A stretch of DNA of 64,000 nt from JACRAV01 sp964571235 (GTDB lineage: Bacteria; Zixibacteria; MSB-5A5; GN15; FEB-12), in assembly GCA_964571235.1 (NCBI GenBank), contig CAZNAI010000003.1, positions 62,001 to 126,000 of the forward strand, written 5' to 3'. Positions 41,984 through 50,695 of this stretch are shown here, in pieces. A model generated the notes under the pieces. The model made no database searches. It saw only the letters and a program-made list of their open reading frames with translations, and had not been told where the DNA came from. Each line of letters starts with the position of its first letter. Positions within the stretch are counted from its first letter, which is position 1. The position numbers and the translations under genes were made by a program.

Positions 41984-44035
41984 ATGACACCCCGCGGCGA
42001 GAAAATCCCTGCCGCCATCCTCGGCGCCTACTACGCGACACTGGCCGCTTTCTTCGTGGCATCATTTTTCCCCGAGTACCGCGTCTGGGGAATCAACTGG
42101 TGGGCGTACTTTCCGCTGTGGGTGAAATTTCTTCTGCTCGGCATAGGGGTGTCCGCCCCGACAGTGATTGATAGAGTCATCGATCGCACACTCAAAAGCC
42201 GCGACGATATCACACCTACGTCCTATCGCTGGCTGGTCGGCGGCTTTCTCGTCGCCATGCTCGCCTTATTCTACCTGCTTCGTGCACAGACACATTTCCT
42301 CGGCGACGGCTACACCCTGCTCCACCTGCTCGGCTCAGAAAACCCCTTCATCAAACCGCGCAATTTCGGCGGCACCATTGTCCAGTACTGGATATTGAAA
42401 TGGCTGGGAGGAACCTCCGAAGCCGACGCCCTTCTTCCCTATCAGATTGTCTCGTACACTGCCGGCCTTTTGTTCCTCTCGATCAATCTCTGGCTATCGC
42501 ACCGACTGTTCACTCATCTGCTCAGTCGTTTCTTGTTCTTGGCGGTCACCAGTACAGCCGGATTTGTTCTGCTGTTTTTCGGGTATGTCGAGAACTACTC
42601 GCTCTTTGTTGTTACGGTCTATCTGCATGCCGCGATTACTTTGCTGATAGTTCACAGGCAGGCCAGCCGGTGGTGGATACTCCCGGTTCAAGGATCGGCG
42701 ATCTTCTTTCATATTTTCGGCGTTGTGCTCCTGCCGGCTACAGCCGTCGCCTTGCTTGTGCATTCTCCGCTATGGCGATATATCGTGTCGTTGCGTCTTG
42801 CAGTCAGGTCGACGTTGCTGGCTGTGATACTTCTGGCGGGCACCGGTGGATTCTTCTATTGGATTCGCGAAAATCTCTTTGTCCGTTTGTCTATACTGCC
42901 GCTGGTTACCGACAAATTCACAGTCGGCGGGTACACCCTCTTCTCTTTTCCCCATCTTGCGGATATTTTCAACCTGACCATTCTCCTCTTTCCCGGAATC
43001 GCCGTGGCCGCCCTTGCTCTTTGGCAACTTCGCAGTTCGCGCATACCCGAAGGAGAGCAAAGCCAGTGGAGCCTGGCATTCACTCTCTCCATAGCCGGAT
43101 GTTTCGGAGCCGCATTCATATTCTCACCCGGACTCGGCATGCCCCGCGACTGGGACCTCTTTGCCCTGGCCGGTGTGCCCCTTATTCTGTTCCTTTGCCA
43201 TCGGCTATTGTCCGGCTATTCTCTGTGGAGGTCCAAAGTGGCGATGGCGACTGCACTGCTTGGCGCCCTAATCCTCTTTCCGCGGGCGGTGGTTTTTTCA
43301 GGGCATGAGATTGCGCTGAAACATATCGAGGCGTACGCCGGTCTCGACCTTGAAAAAAGCGGCTCCTTGAGATTCTTGCTGGCGAAGTACTATCGCGAGC
43401 ACGACCGGCTGGCCGACGTTCGCCGGGTTGATTCAATCGGCCTGGCCGCTGATCCCGATACCTACCGCATGAACGAGGCAATAGAACGCCGGGAAGCCGG
43501 CGATACCATAGACATGATCCCGATTCTGCGGCGCACCACTCAGCGAAATCCGCTCAATTGGGCCGCTTGGGGAAATATTGGGGTTATCGCGCTTTTCAAC
43601 CGATCATTCGATTCGGCCTACTATTATCTGCGGATATCCGATGCCCTCAATCCGCACAACGCTTCAACAAATCTCAATCTGGCGTCCTGTCTCTATCATT
43701 TGAAACGGTACGACGAGGCGGAAGAACGAATTGCCGAGGCGATCCGCCTTGATTCAACTCAACAGACGACCGAGCTGATGACCCTTCAGTGCGATATTTA
43801 TCGTGAATCTAATCAGCAGGCAAAGTATGTGGCGATGTTTGCCGCGATTGCATCAAAGCCCGACGCGCCCGAGAAATATGTCCGTGGCTGGATCGAATTA
43901 CTTCTGGCACAAAAGCGGATTGCCGAAGTTGAAATCGTCCTCTCAAGCCCCTCTGCCCGAAACCTCGACCCCTTGTTCCTGTCAGAACTACGCTACCGAT
44001 ATCCGAACCTGGCAATGCCGGCAGACCGTCGCTGA
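41984..44035 (+). CDS. polytopic membrane protein with C-terminal TPR repeats
   Basis: 683 residues. About ten membrane helices in the first 450 residues (a mannosyltransferase-like GT-C/DUF2723 style: 'THFLGDGYTLLHLLGSENPFIKPRNFGG', 'FGYVENYSLFVVTVYLHAA', 'GMPRDWDLFALAG'), then four to five TPR units ('WAAWGNIGVIALFNRSFDSAYYYLRISDALNPHNASTNLNLASCLYHL'). The combination suggests a protein O-glycosylation or envelope-assembly factor, but this is inference. The ATG at 41984 starts the first helix. It ends ten bases from the convergent dnaN. Confidence 0.75.
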   Translation: MTPRGEKIPAAILGAYYATLAAFFVASFFPEYRVWGINWWAYFPLWVKFLLLGIGVSAPTVIDRVIDRTLKSRDDITPTSYRWLVGGFLVAMLALFYLLRAQTHFLGDGYTLLHLLGSENPFIKPRNFGGTIVQYWILKWLGGTSEADALLPYQIVSYTAGLLFLSINLWLSHRLFTHLLSRFLFLAVTSTAGFVLLFFGYVENYSLFVVTVYLHAAITLLIVHRQASRWWILPVQGSAIFFHIFGVVLLPATAVALLVHSPLWRYIVSLRLAVRSTLLAVILLAGTGGFFYWIRENLFVRLSILPLVTDKFTVGGYTLFSFPHLADIFNLTILLFPGIAVAALALWQLRSSRIPEGEQSQWSLAFTLSIAGCFGAAFIFSPGLGMPRDWDLFALAGVPLILFLCHRLLSGYSLWRSKVAMATALLGALILFPRAVVFSGHEIALKHIEAYAGLDLEKSGSLRFLLAKYYREHDRLADVRRVDSIGLAADPDTYRMNEAIERREAGDTIDMIPILRRTTQRNPLNWAAWGNIGVIALFNRSFDSAYYYLRISDALNPHNASTNLNLASCLYHLKRYDEAEERIAEAIRLDSTQQTTELMTLQCDIYRESNQQAKYVAMFAAIASKPDAPEKYVRGWIELLLAQKRIAEVEIVLSSPSARNLDPLFLSELRYRYPNLAMPADRR

Positions 44036-44045
44036 CTTTGCTTCT

Positions 44046-45158
44046 TCAGTCGGCCAGCCGCAGGGGCATCACAAGGCAGAGATAATCTTCTTTTGAAACA
44101 GCCGGGCTGTACACAATGCCGGCGGCAACAGCACTGGACAATTCAAAAATCGCCTCGCCGCCGTCGAGTTTGCCGAGTATCTCCACGATATACGTCGCGT
44201 TGTACCCGATCTCCATCCCCTCGCCATTATAGTCGCAGTCGAGCGTCTCGCGACCTTCACCGCCAACATCGGCATTGCTGGTGGACAGCGAGAGTGACCC
44301 CTTTTTCAGGGAGAACTTAACCTGATGTGTAAGCGCATTCGACAGAATCGATACCCGCCGCACAGCTCCCGCAAGTTCTTCTTTGTTGATAACCAGTTTC
44401 TTGTCGTTACTGGCCGGAATGACCTGTTCGAAATTCGGATACGGCCCCTCGATCAGACGCGAGGTGAGCACCGTCTCGCCGATGGTGAAAATGATATTAC
44501 TCTCACCAAAAATGATTCCGACTTCAGCGACACCTGACTCGGCAAATTTCGGAATCAAATTGAGCACTTTCGGCGGGATAATAACATCGGCGCTCATCCC
44601 TTTGAGCTTGGAGTTATCAGATGACATTCTCGCCAGGCGGTGGCCATCGGTCGCCACCATCTGCATCCGATCAGCTTTGGTCTGCCAAAGCACCCCGTTG
44701 AGTGCTGGGCGGGTCTCATCAGTCGAGCAGGCAAAGGTTGTCTTGCGGATCATCTGCACCAGCTCTTTGGCAGGCACCGGAATCTCTTTTTTAGTATTCA
44801 CCGCCGGTAGTTTCGGAAAATCTTCGGCCGAAATCGCCGCGATCTTATATGATCCGTTTGGAATTTTGATCTCCACCCGGGCATTTATTGCCTCAACCGT
44901 AATCTCCGATTCCGGCAACTCTTTGATAATTTCAAAGAGTATCCGCGCCGGCAGGACCGCCGATCCCTTTTTTGTGACCGCACACTCGACCGTAACGGTG
45001 ATTGAGATATCCAAATCTGTCGCCGATATCTTCAGTTTATTTTCAAGTGCTTCAACAAGAATGTTGGTAAGAATTGGTAAAGTTGATTTGGTTGGCACAA
45101 CCTGCAGAATCGACTGCAGTCCGGAGGCCAAGCGGGATTTCGGAAGAGAAAATTTCAT
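44046..45158 (-). CDS. dnaN: DNA polymerase III beta clamp
   Basis: 370 residues with the three-domain clamp pattern: 'MKFSLPKSRLASGLQSILQVVPTKSTLPILTNILVEA', 'RPALNGVLWQTKADRMQMVATDGHRLA', 'PYPNFEQVIP' and the C-terminal 'YLCLVMPLRL'. It is the sliding clamp for replication. dnaA lies upstream on the same strand across the candidate origin, the classical dnaA-dnaN order. Confidence 0.97.
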   Translation of the reverse strand: MKFSLPKSRLASGLQSILQVVPTKSTLPILTNILVEALENKLKISATDLDISITVTVECAVTKKGSAVLPARILFEIIKELPESEITVEAINARVEIKIPNGSYKIAAISAEDFPKLPAVNTKKEIPVPAKELVQMIRKTTFACSTDETRPALNGVLWQTKADRMQMVATDGHRLARMSSDNSKLKGMSADVIIPPKVLNLIPKFAESGVAEVGIIFGESNIIFTIGETVLTSRLIEGPYPNFEQVIPASNDKKLVINKEELAGAVRRVSILSNALTHQVKFSLKKGSLSLSTSNADVGGEGRETLDCDYNGEGMEIGYNATYIVEILGKLDGGEAIFELSSAVAAGIVYSPAVSKEDYLCLVMPLRLAD

Positions 45159-45445
45159 TTGTAGATGCTCCCCACAGCGGGTATCAACAGGTCTGTATTC
45201 TTATTCAGTTTGGATATATATAAGAAGTAGTAATAGTAAAGGGTGTGAATTTGTGGATGACTCCTTGCGGAGGGCGAGGTCTTGATTGCTAGTACGAAGT
45301 CAAATACGGTCTTAACCCTACGGAATACCGTCACCGGGATTCCACAATTGTTCTGCATGCAATTCACAATCAGGGCTACCTTACCCACACAGTATTTTCG
45401 CAAATCTCTTTCTCCACGCATATCCACCGGCCTGTACACAACTTA
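45159..45445. other. candidate oriC (unwinding region) between dnaA and dnaN
   Basis: Read from dnaA to dnaN: DnaA-box-like sites at 45381-45389 (TTACCCACA), 45360-45368 (CAATTCACA) and 45252-45260 (minus strand TCATCCACA, next to AAATTCACA); then a short G/C cluster; then four DnaA-trio units TAG-TAA-TAG-TAA at 45228-45239; then A/T-rich GGATATATATAA (45212-45222). The B. subtilis unwinding region has the same order. No gene is seen here. Confidence 0.7.
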
Positions 45446-46825
45446 TCAATATAAGAGTGCCGCAGAAATCTTGTCAATCTTCTCGCGAAGTGTGATGTCT
45501 CCTGCGATCCGACGCGATACCAAATCGCACGCATGGATTACGGTCGAATGATCTCTTCCGCCGAAAGCATTACCGATCGCCTTCAGTGAATTGTCTGTCA
45601 GCGACCGCGACAAATACATCGCCACCTGGCGAGCCAGCGCGATCTTGGCGGTCTTTTTCTTGGCCCGCATCATCTCAAGCTCGATCCGGAACTGTTCGCT
45701 GGTCTGCTTTTGAATCATCTCGATTGTGATATGCCGTTTCTGCGACGAGAAGGTATCAGAGAGGACCTTCTGAGTCATCTCCAGGTCAATCGGGACTTTC
45801 TTGACAGAGGAGTACGCCAATAGGCGAATCAAAGCCCCTTCCAGCTCACGGATATTGGATGTCACCCGGTCAGCGATATACGTCAACACTTCGGCGGGCA
45901 GTTCCGTTCCCTCGACTGAAAGCTTCTTGAGTAGGATCGCGGTACGGTTCTCCAGATCGGGAGCCTGAAGATCGGTCACCAGCCCCCAACTGAATCGGGA
46001 CAGTAGCCGTTCTTCCAGCCCCTTGATCTCTTTGGGCGGACGGTCGGATGTGAGAATGATCTGTTTTCCGGAATGGTACAGCGCATTGAACGTGTGAAAG
46101 AACTGTTCCTGCGTCGATTCTTTCCCGGTGAAGAATTGAATGTCGTCGATGATCAGCACATCTACATCGCGGTACATCTTTGTGAAATCTGAAATCGACC
46201 GGTCAGCGATCGCGTCGATGAAGTCCGATGTAAATTTCTCCGAGGTAGCGTACATCACCCGCTTGTTTGGAAAGAACTCCAGGATCTTATGCCCGACCGC
46301 CTGTACAATGTGTGTCTTGCCCAACCCGGTGCCGCCGTAGATGTACAGCGGATTGTACTTGGTCATCCCCGGACCCTCAGCCACCGCCGAAGAAGCCGCA
46401 CAGGCAAACTGATTGAAGTCACCTACGACGAGTGTCTCAAACGTATATCGCGGACTGAGATTGTGATTGGCCGGCGCTGGAGAAGCACTCGCCGGCGTCG
46501 CGTATGGGGCTTCGTCTGCCGGTACAGCGCCGTCGAGCGCCAGCCGGGTTTGATCTCCGTTGTCACTCCCACTGGAGATGACATAGAGGATATCGTACCG
46601 TTTGCCGAGCACCTCGCGAAAGGCCTCTTCGATGTATTCGCGAAAATGCCCTTCGATCCAGTCAGCGACAAACTGATTTGCCACCGCGACCTTGAACGTC
46701 CCGTTGTCGGTCGCTTCGCCGCGTGTGGCGGCGATCCAGGTATCATACGACTGTTTTTTCAGCCGCTTCTTGATGTACTCTTTGCAGTCAATCCATGCCT
46801 GCGAGTTCGGTATTCCGTTGTTCAC
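45446..46825 (-). CDS. dnaA: chromosomal replication initiator DnaA
   Basis: 459 residues from a GTG at 46825. Domain I 'WIDCKEYIKKRLKKQSYDTWIAATRGE'; domain III AAA+ with Walker A 'GGTGLGKTH', Walker B 'VLIIDDIQFF' and arginine finger region; domain IV 'NSLKAIGNAFGGRDHSTVIHACDLV' for DnaA-box binding. The frame is open up to 47143. GTG 46825 is preferred because GGGGGAAA lies seven bases upstream and the first conserved Trp is at residue 11, as in B. subtilis; an ATG at 46894 is the main alternative. Confidence 0.95.
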   Translation of the reverse strand: MNNGIPNSQAWIDCKEYIKKRLKKQSYDTWIAATRGEATDNGTFKVAVANQFVADWIEGHFREYIEEAFREVLGKRYDILYVISSGSDNGDQTRLALDGAVPADEAPYATPASASPAPANHNLSPRYTFETLVVGDFNQFACAASSAVAEGPGMTKYNPLYIYGGTGLGKTHIVQAVGHKILEFFPNKRVMYATSEKFTSDFIDAIADRSISDFTKMYRDVDVLIIDDIQFFTGKESTQEQFFHTFNALYHSGKQIILTSDRPPKEIKGLEERLLSRFSWGLVTDLQAPDLENRTAILLKKLSVEGTELPAEVLTYIADRVTSNIRELEGALIRLLAYSSVKKVPIDLEMTQKVLSDTFSSQKRHITIEMIQKQTSEQFRIELEMMRAKKKTAKIALARQVAMYLSRSLTDNSLKAIGNAFGGRDHSTVIHACDLVSRRIAGDITLREKIDKISAALLY

Positions 46826-47151
46826 TGGTGTTTCCCCCACCAAAGATTTATTCACAGCGTCCACACTTTCTAATTCACTCTGCCGCACATGCATCCACAG
46901 TGTGCGACAGGGCCTGTCGACAAGTTTCCCACACAGATTTCCACAAATTCGCCAAATCGGCCAACTCGATAAACCGGTGAAATTGAGCGGGATAGCAATT
47001 CGTCGTGCGAGGATACCCACACGTTGTCCACAGACCGCTTCGTTATCTTTAACATGTGCATTGTTATCCCGAAGTGAACAAAGCGTCAAGTCGGCGTGTG
47101 GAAAAAACCCGATGAAATCCGAACCGCTTGTCCGGTTGTACATTAGCCAGA
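46826..47151. promoter_or_regulatory. dnaA upstream region with DnaA-box-like sites
   Basis: Holds no gene. DnaA-box-like sequences: TTATTCACA at 46848-46856 and TTTTCCACA on the minus strand at 47105-47097 fit the consensus TTWTNCACA exactly; TTGTCCACA at 47024-47032, ATTTCCACA at 46937-46945 and TTTCCCACA at 46925-46933 are near matches. Another TTGTCCACA is at 47183-47191. These suggest DnaA autoregulation or a second origin subregion. Confidence 0.65.
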
Positions 47152-47182
47152 TAAAAAAATCGCCGCCTTGTCTGGCGGCGAT
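47152..47182 (-). terminator. rho-independent terminator of the rrf2-mrp operon
   Basis: On the minus strand ATCGCCGCC, loop AGACAA, GGCGGCGAT, then a run of seven T. It is 63 bases after the mrp stop codon and separates that operon from dnaA transcription. Confidence 0.85.
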
Positions 47183-47244
47183 TTGTCCACATCTGATTTT
47201 ATCGACAGGCGAGTAATACTCGCATACACGACAAAAGGTTACCC

Positions 47245-48303
47245 CTACTCCATCGCCAATAGCTTCCGTCCGATCGCCGCGAATACTTCCATTTGCGCGT
47301 CAGTCCCGTCGATCGCCACCGGTCTGCCCGTATCAGCGCCCTCGCGGATAGAACTTTCCAGCGGAATTTCGCCAAGAAACGGCACACTCAACCGCTCGGC
47401 CAGCCGCTTGCCGCCGTCGCGACCAAATATGTAATCGCGTTTTCCATTCGATTCGTAGTACGACATATTCTCAACCACACCGATTACCTGCAATTTGGTC
47501 TTCTCGGCCAATTTGGCGACTCGTCCGGCGACATGAGTTGCGGTCGCCTGCGGTGTGGTTACTACCAACAGCTCCGCCGAAGGTATCGCTTGCGCGATTG
47601 TGAGTGTGACATCTCCCGTTCCCGGCGGCAGATCCAGAAAGAGAAAATCCAGATCGTCCCACATCACATCGCTCAAGAACTGATTGACCGCCTTGTGGAG
47701 CATCGGTCCCCGCCAGATCACCGGGTCGTCTTCGTTGACGAAAAATCCCATCGAGACAACCTGCAGATTATCCCCTTTGCGGAGCGGCACAATCTTGTCG
47801 TCGATTATCGTCGGCTGACCAGTCACACCAAGCATTCGCGGCACTGAAAAACCATACACGTCCGCATCGAGCAATCCGACATTCTTTCCCATCTTCGCCA
47901 GCGCCGAGGCGAGATTTGTGGTGACAGTCGATTTTCCGACTCCGCCCTTTCCTGATGACACCGCGATGAACCGCTTGGCGAAATTGACAATACTCACCGG
48001 CTCGCGTCCTTCAACCGGCGCATGCCCCAGCTTTTGACGAAGGCGCATTCTCTGTTCGTCGGTCATGACATCGAACTCGACTTTGACCGATTCCACTCCC
48101 GGAATCAAACTCACACCATTGCGAACATCCGATGTAATTTTCTCTTTGAGTGGACATCCTGGCACAGTCAGGGTGATCCCGACTCTCACATTCCCGCCGA
48201 TCACATCCACAAACCGAACCATATCCAGTTCGGTCAGCGGCTTTTTCAGCTCCGGATCGTTGATCCCGGAGAGTATGTGCAGTACTTGTTCTTTAGTTGG
48301 CAT
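47245..48303 (-). CDS. mrp: Mrp/ApbC family iron-sulfur carrier ATPase
   Basis: 352 residues: N-terminal DUF59 domain ('VLHILSGINDPELKKPLTELDMVRFV'), deviant Walker A 'SSGKGGVGKSTVTTNLA' (about residues 111-127), 'LLDADVYGFSVPRMLG' and 'LDLPPGTGDVTLT'. A usual C-terminal CxxC is not obvious; 'NMSYYESNGKRDYIFGRDGGKRL' occupies the place where 'NMSxFxCPxCG' is found in many Mrp proteins, so the Cys pair is missing. It should transfer Fe-S clusters or regulate their delivery. The Rrf2 gene just upstream fits this. Confidence 0.92.
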   Translation of the reverse strand: MPTKEQVLHILSGINDPELKKPLTELDMVRFVDVIGGNVRVGITLTVPGCPLKEKITSDVRNGVSLIPGVESVKVEFDVMTDEQRMRLRQKLGHAPVEGREPVSIVNFAKRFIAVSSGKGGVGKSTVTTNLASALAKMGKNVGLLDADVYGFSVPRMLGVTGQPTIIDDKIVPLRKGDNLQVVSMGFFVNEDDPVIWRGPMLHKAVNQFLSDVMWDDLDFLFLDLPPGTGDVTLTIAQAIPSAELLVVTTPQATATHVAGRVAKLAEKTKLQVIGVVENMSYYESNGKRDYIFGRDGGKRLAERLSVPFLGEIPLESSIREGADTGRPVAIDGTDAQMEVFAAIGRKLLAME

Positions 48304-48314
48304 ATTAGCTCTTT

Positions 48315-48722
48315 TCAATTGGACTTGTCGAAATTCAGGTCGGCCAGGGTGACATCGCGGAATGTGTCCTCAAGCGATTTCTGCGCCTTGTCGTACACCG
48401 CCTGAAGTTTGCAGTTTGGCAGATGCTGACACTGGTAGACGCAGGCCTGGCATTCGTACATGGTCATTTTCCCCTGGGTCGCCTCGATAATTTCCAAAAG
48501 CGTGATTTCTTTGGGCGCTCTGTTGAGGCGCAATCCGCCGCCGAATCCGCGCGAGGTAACCACCAGCGCCGCCCGCGACAGTTCGGAAACGATCTGCGGA
48601 AGGTACTTGGGGGGGATCTGCTGACGATTGGCAATGGCGGTGGCGGTGGTGAGGGTGGAGCCGTTGTGGTGAGCGATCTCCCACATAGCTCTAATGGCGT
48701 ACTCAGTCTTTTTTGTTAACAT
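48315..48722 (-). CDS. Rrf2-family regulator with cysteine cluster
   Basis: 135 residues: winged helix 'LTKKTEYAIRAMWEIAHHNGS', 'NRQQIPPKYLPQIVSELSRAALVVTSRGFGGGLRLNRAP', and the cluster region 'YECQACVYQCQHLPNCKL', which has four cysteines able to ligate an Fe-S cluster, as in IscR, NsrR and RsrR. It probably senses Fe-S status or an oxidant. It is upstream of mrp on the same strand with an 11-base gap. The start at 48722 fits the position of a -10 element (see next entry). Confidence 0.9.
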   Translation of the reverse strand: MLTKKTEYAIRAMWEIAHHNGSTLTTATAIANRQQIPPKYLPQIVSELSRAALVVTSRGFGGGLRLNRAPKEITLLEIIEATQGKMTMYECQACVYQCQHLPNCKLQAVYDKAQKSLEDTFRDVTLADLNFDKSN

Positions 48723-48728
48723 ACTCAT

Positions 48729-48756
48729 ATTATACACCCCCGCCCGGAATAAGCAA
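48729..48756 (-). promoter_or_regulatory. promoter of the Rrf2 gene, possibly leaderless
   Basis: Minus strand: -35 TTGCTT (48756-48751), 16 bases, -10 TATAAT (48734-48729). The -10 is a perfect hexamer and transcription would start about seven bases on, on or next to the ATG at 48722, giving a leaderless mRNA. The site is also where an Rrf2 protein would bind for autoregulation. Confidence 0.55.
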
Positions 48757-48768
48757 GGGGGGGTAAAG

Positions 48769-49095
48769 TCACCCTGAGCTTGCGAAGTCCCGCGGCATGA
48801 GCCGCAGGGGTCGAAGGGCCTCCGATGCGAGCCCTCGTGTAGGTCGAAACCCCCGCGGTTTCGACACCGTGTCTGTCACCCCGACCCCTCTTTGTCACCC
48901 CGGCGAAGGCCGGGGCCCAGTCGTGTAGGTCGGCGACCCTCGCGGTCCCGACAACTTGGCGTCACCCTGAGCCTGCGAAGTCCCGCGGCTTGAGCCGCAA
49001 GGGTCGAAGGGCCGCCCCCGTCTGTCATCCCAGCGAAAGCTGGGACCCATCTTCTCTTCGCCTTGGTACCCCACCATTCATGGCGGATTTATCAA
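48769..49095. repeat. intergenic block of hairpin and CCCTGAGC repeats
   Basis: Two near-copies of GTCACCCTGAGC(T/C)TGCGAAGTC...GGGTCGAAGGGC lie at about 48769 and 48960. Between them are GTAGGTCGAAACC...GGTTTCGACACC (48839-48867) and GTAGGTCGGCGACC...GGTCCCGACAAC (48925-48955), then GTCATCCCAGC-type and CCCACCATTCATGG (49070 area). No gene is seen. The block forms the left border of the restriction-modification cassette. Confidence 0.85.
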
Positions 49096-50349
49096 CTAAC
49101 CCCTTTTCTTCAATACGACGATATACTCATTTACCATCGTTGTGTCCAAAGCTCCAACGACATTAGTAGGACTATTTTTGCTCGGCATGCGTTTGTTCGG
49201 AATATTACGCACCACCGTTTCAATATGTTCAAACCCGTTCAATTCAAACATTTGGCTAGTTATCAGATCTGTGGGTAGAGTGACACCTTTAACCCGTCGA
49301 TTTCCTACGACGTAACAAACGGTCCCTTGGGGGCGTACTACACGCGATACGTTGTCAATAGATCTCTTGTAGTCGTCATAAAATGAAACGACATCCTCGA
49401 CTCGTCGGGCATCCTGATTTCGAATTTCGCGAATAGCTAGATCAAGGCAGTCGATTCCGAAATCCAATTTTCTGAGATTTCTCATCCCACCCATTAGCAA
49501 ATTATCAAGACGCTCGGCGTTTTCAAAGCCTAGCCACTGACTAGAAAGTCTCGAAAACTGGCCGTACGCAACTGTGGTTTGCGAGTCCCCGTACGGGGGT
49601 GATGTTACTACGATATCTACAGCCTCAGGATGAACAATTTCTTCCGGAATGTAATCCACAGAGTTGAAATCGAAGACGCGCGAAATTGCATCACCGTTCT
49701 TCTCTTGCATGTACATTGCTAGGCCAGATCTACACTTTCTCAACTTCGTCTGCATAAGCCTGAAGACGTCAGGATTGTGAGCGGATCTACTTTTTTCGGT
49801 CATCCGAAACAACTTGAATTCGCCGTTTCTTGTCCAAGAGGCATCCCGAACTGTCTCGCTGAATGGTACCATAAAGAAGTTGCGCACATGTTGATCGGAA
49901 ATATCAAATATGAACTTTCTAACCGTGGCCAGCTGAGATTGGATTTCCGGTGCAAACCAGAAATTGATATTTCGAAAGTTTGGAGCTTCAACCGGTCGTT
50001 CACCTTCAATACCAAAATCCCGATTAAAGACCAATTCTTCGAATCGATTAATCACCTTGTCGAGTCGCGAAAGATCTATTGGAGTAGTCTTGGCGATCGA
50101 CAATAGTCTTGCCAGCGGATTGAGATCGGTACCAATAGCATCTATTCCCCGTAAATTTGCTTCTACGAGAGACGTCCCAGAACCACAATAGGGGTCAAAC
50201 AAGAGTTTGGCGTTTGAACAATGACGGTCGATGAGTTCGCCTGCTATTTGGGGGATCATTATAGCGGGATAGCTATGAAAACAATGAGTATATCCCTTTG
50301 TGTCAGCCCCGCGAAAATCCCACGTTGTGTCCGTATAGACTGCGCCCAC
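49096..50349 (-). CDS. DNA methyltransferase of a type II restriction-modification system
   Basis: 417 residues. Motif I 'LLFDPYCGSGTSLVEANLRG' (residues 49-68) precedes motif IV 'VTSPPYGDSQTTVAYGQFSR' (about 250), the order of N4-cytosine/N6-adenine enzymes; the SPPY form is typical of N4-cytosine enzymes such as those paired with MvaI-like nucleases. A GTG start has AAGGGAG upstream. It is divergent from the controller and nuclease genes across the palindromic operator. The DNA is more A/T-rich than the neighbouring genes, which suggests horizontal transfer. Confidence 0.88.
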   Translation of the reverse strand: MGAVYTDTTWDFRGADTKGYTHCFHSYPAIMIPQIAGELIDRHCSNAKLLFDPYCGSGTSLVEANLRGIDAIGTDLNPLARLLSIAKTTPIDLSRLDKVINRFEELVFNRDFGIEGERPVEAPNFRNINFWFAPEIQSQLATVRKFIFDISDQHVRNFFMVPFSETVRDASWTRNGEFKLFRMTEKSRSAHNPDVFRLMQTKLRKCRSGLAMYMQEKNGDAISRVFDFNSVDYIPEEIVHPEAVDIVVTSPPYGDSQTTVAYGQFSRLSSQWLGFENAERLDNLLMGGMRNLRKLDFGIDCLDLAIREIRNQDARRVEDVVSFYDDYKRSIDNVSRVVRPQGTVCYVVGNRRVKGVTLPTDLITSQMFELNGFEHIETVVRNIPNKRMPSKNSPTNVVGALDTTMVNEYIVVLKKRG

Positions 50350-50388
50350 TTATACTCCCTTACACAATCGCTTCTATAAATGTCTACT

Positions 50389-50446
50389 TACCTATAGGTA
50401 GGTGCAAATATATGCAATTTGAAGTAGTATTTCAATACCTATGGGC
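50389..50446. promoter_or_regulatory. palindromic operator and leaderless promoter of the controller gene
   Basis: TACCTATAGGTA (50389-50400) is a perfect palindrome. A second copy, TACCTATGGGCA, starts at 50436 and overlaps the start codon of the HTH gene, at 47-base spacing. A -10 TAGTAT (50425-50430) lies between them, placing the transcript start near 50437-50441, on the ATG. Controller proteins commonly bind such paired sites, activating and then repressing their own gene. Confidence 0.65.
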
Positions 50447-50695
50447 AAGAATGTGACGTCAATCGATCAATATGTGATAGACGCAGTCAGACGAAAGCGG
50501 CTTGCGGCCGGCCTGTCGCAAGCCGAGCTAGCCGCAATTCTCAGTGTGTCTCCGGGGTTTATTGGCAAGGTGGAAAGCCCTAGGAATTCGGCCAAATACA
50601 ACTTGGGGCACATCAACATCATAAGCCTGTACTTCAATTGTAGTCCGCAAACTCTTTTACCCAAGAAACCGATCAATGTCAGCCGAAAGAAGTAA
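50441..50695 (+). CDS. XRE-family controller protein
   Basis: 84 residues with a helix-turn-helix at 'LAAGLSQAELAAILSVSPGFIGKVESPRNSAKYN' (residues 21-54) and 'NIISLYFNCSPQTLLP' after it. Length and position match C (controller) proteins of restriction-modification systems, which delay nuclease expression until methylation is complete. The start is the ATG predicted to lie at the transcript start. Its last 20 bases overlap the nuclease gene, so the two are translated as a pair. Confidence 0.85.
   Translation: MGKNVTSIDQYVIDAVRRKRLAAGLSQAELAAILSVSPGFIGKVESPRNSAKYNLGHINIISLYFNCSPQTLLPKKPINVSRKK

Noticed and set aside
45155..45439. 94-codon frame in the dnaA-dnaN gap
   Set aside because: Lies over the candidate origin and has no coding pattern or ribosome site.
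46826..47143. Longer dnaA starts, up to 47143
   Set aside because: The extra residues lie over DnaA-box sites and do not resemble domain I; the GTG at 46825 has a clear ribosome site.
48723..49095. Mobile element (insertion sequence) next to the restriction cassette
   Set aside because: No transposase frame and no long terminal repeats; only short hairpin units.
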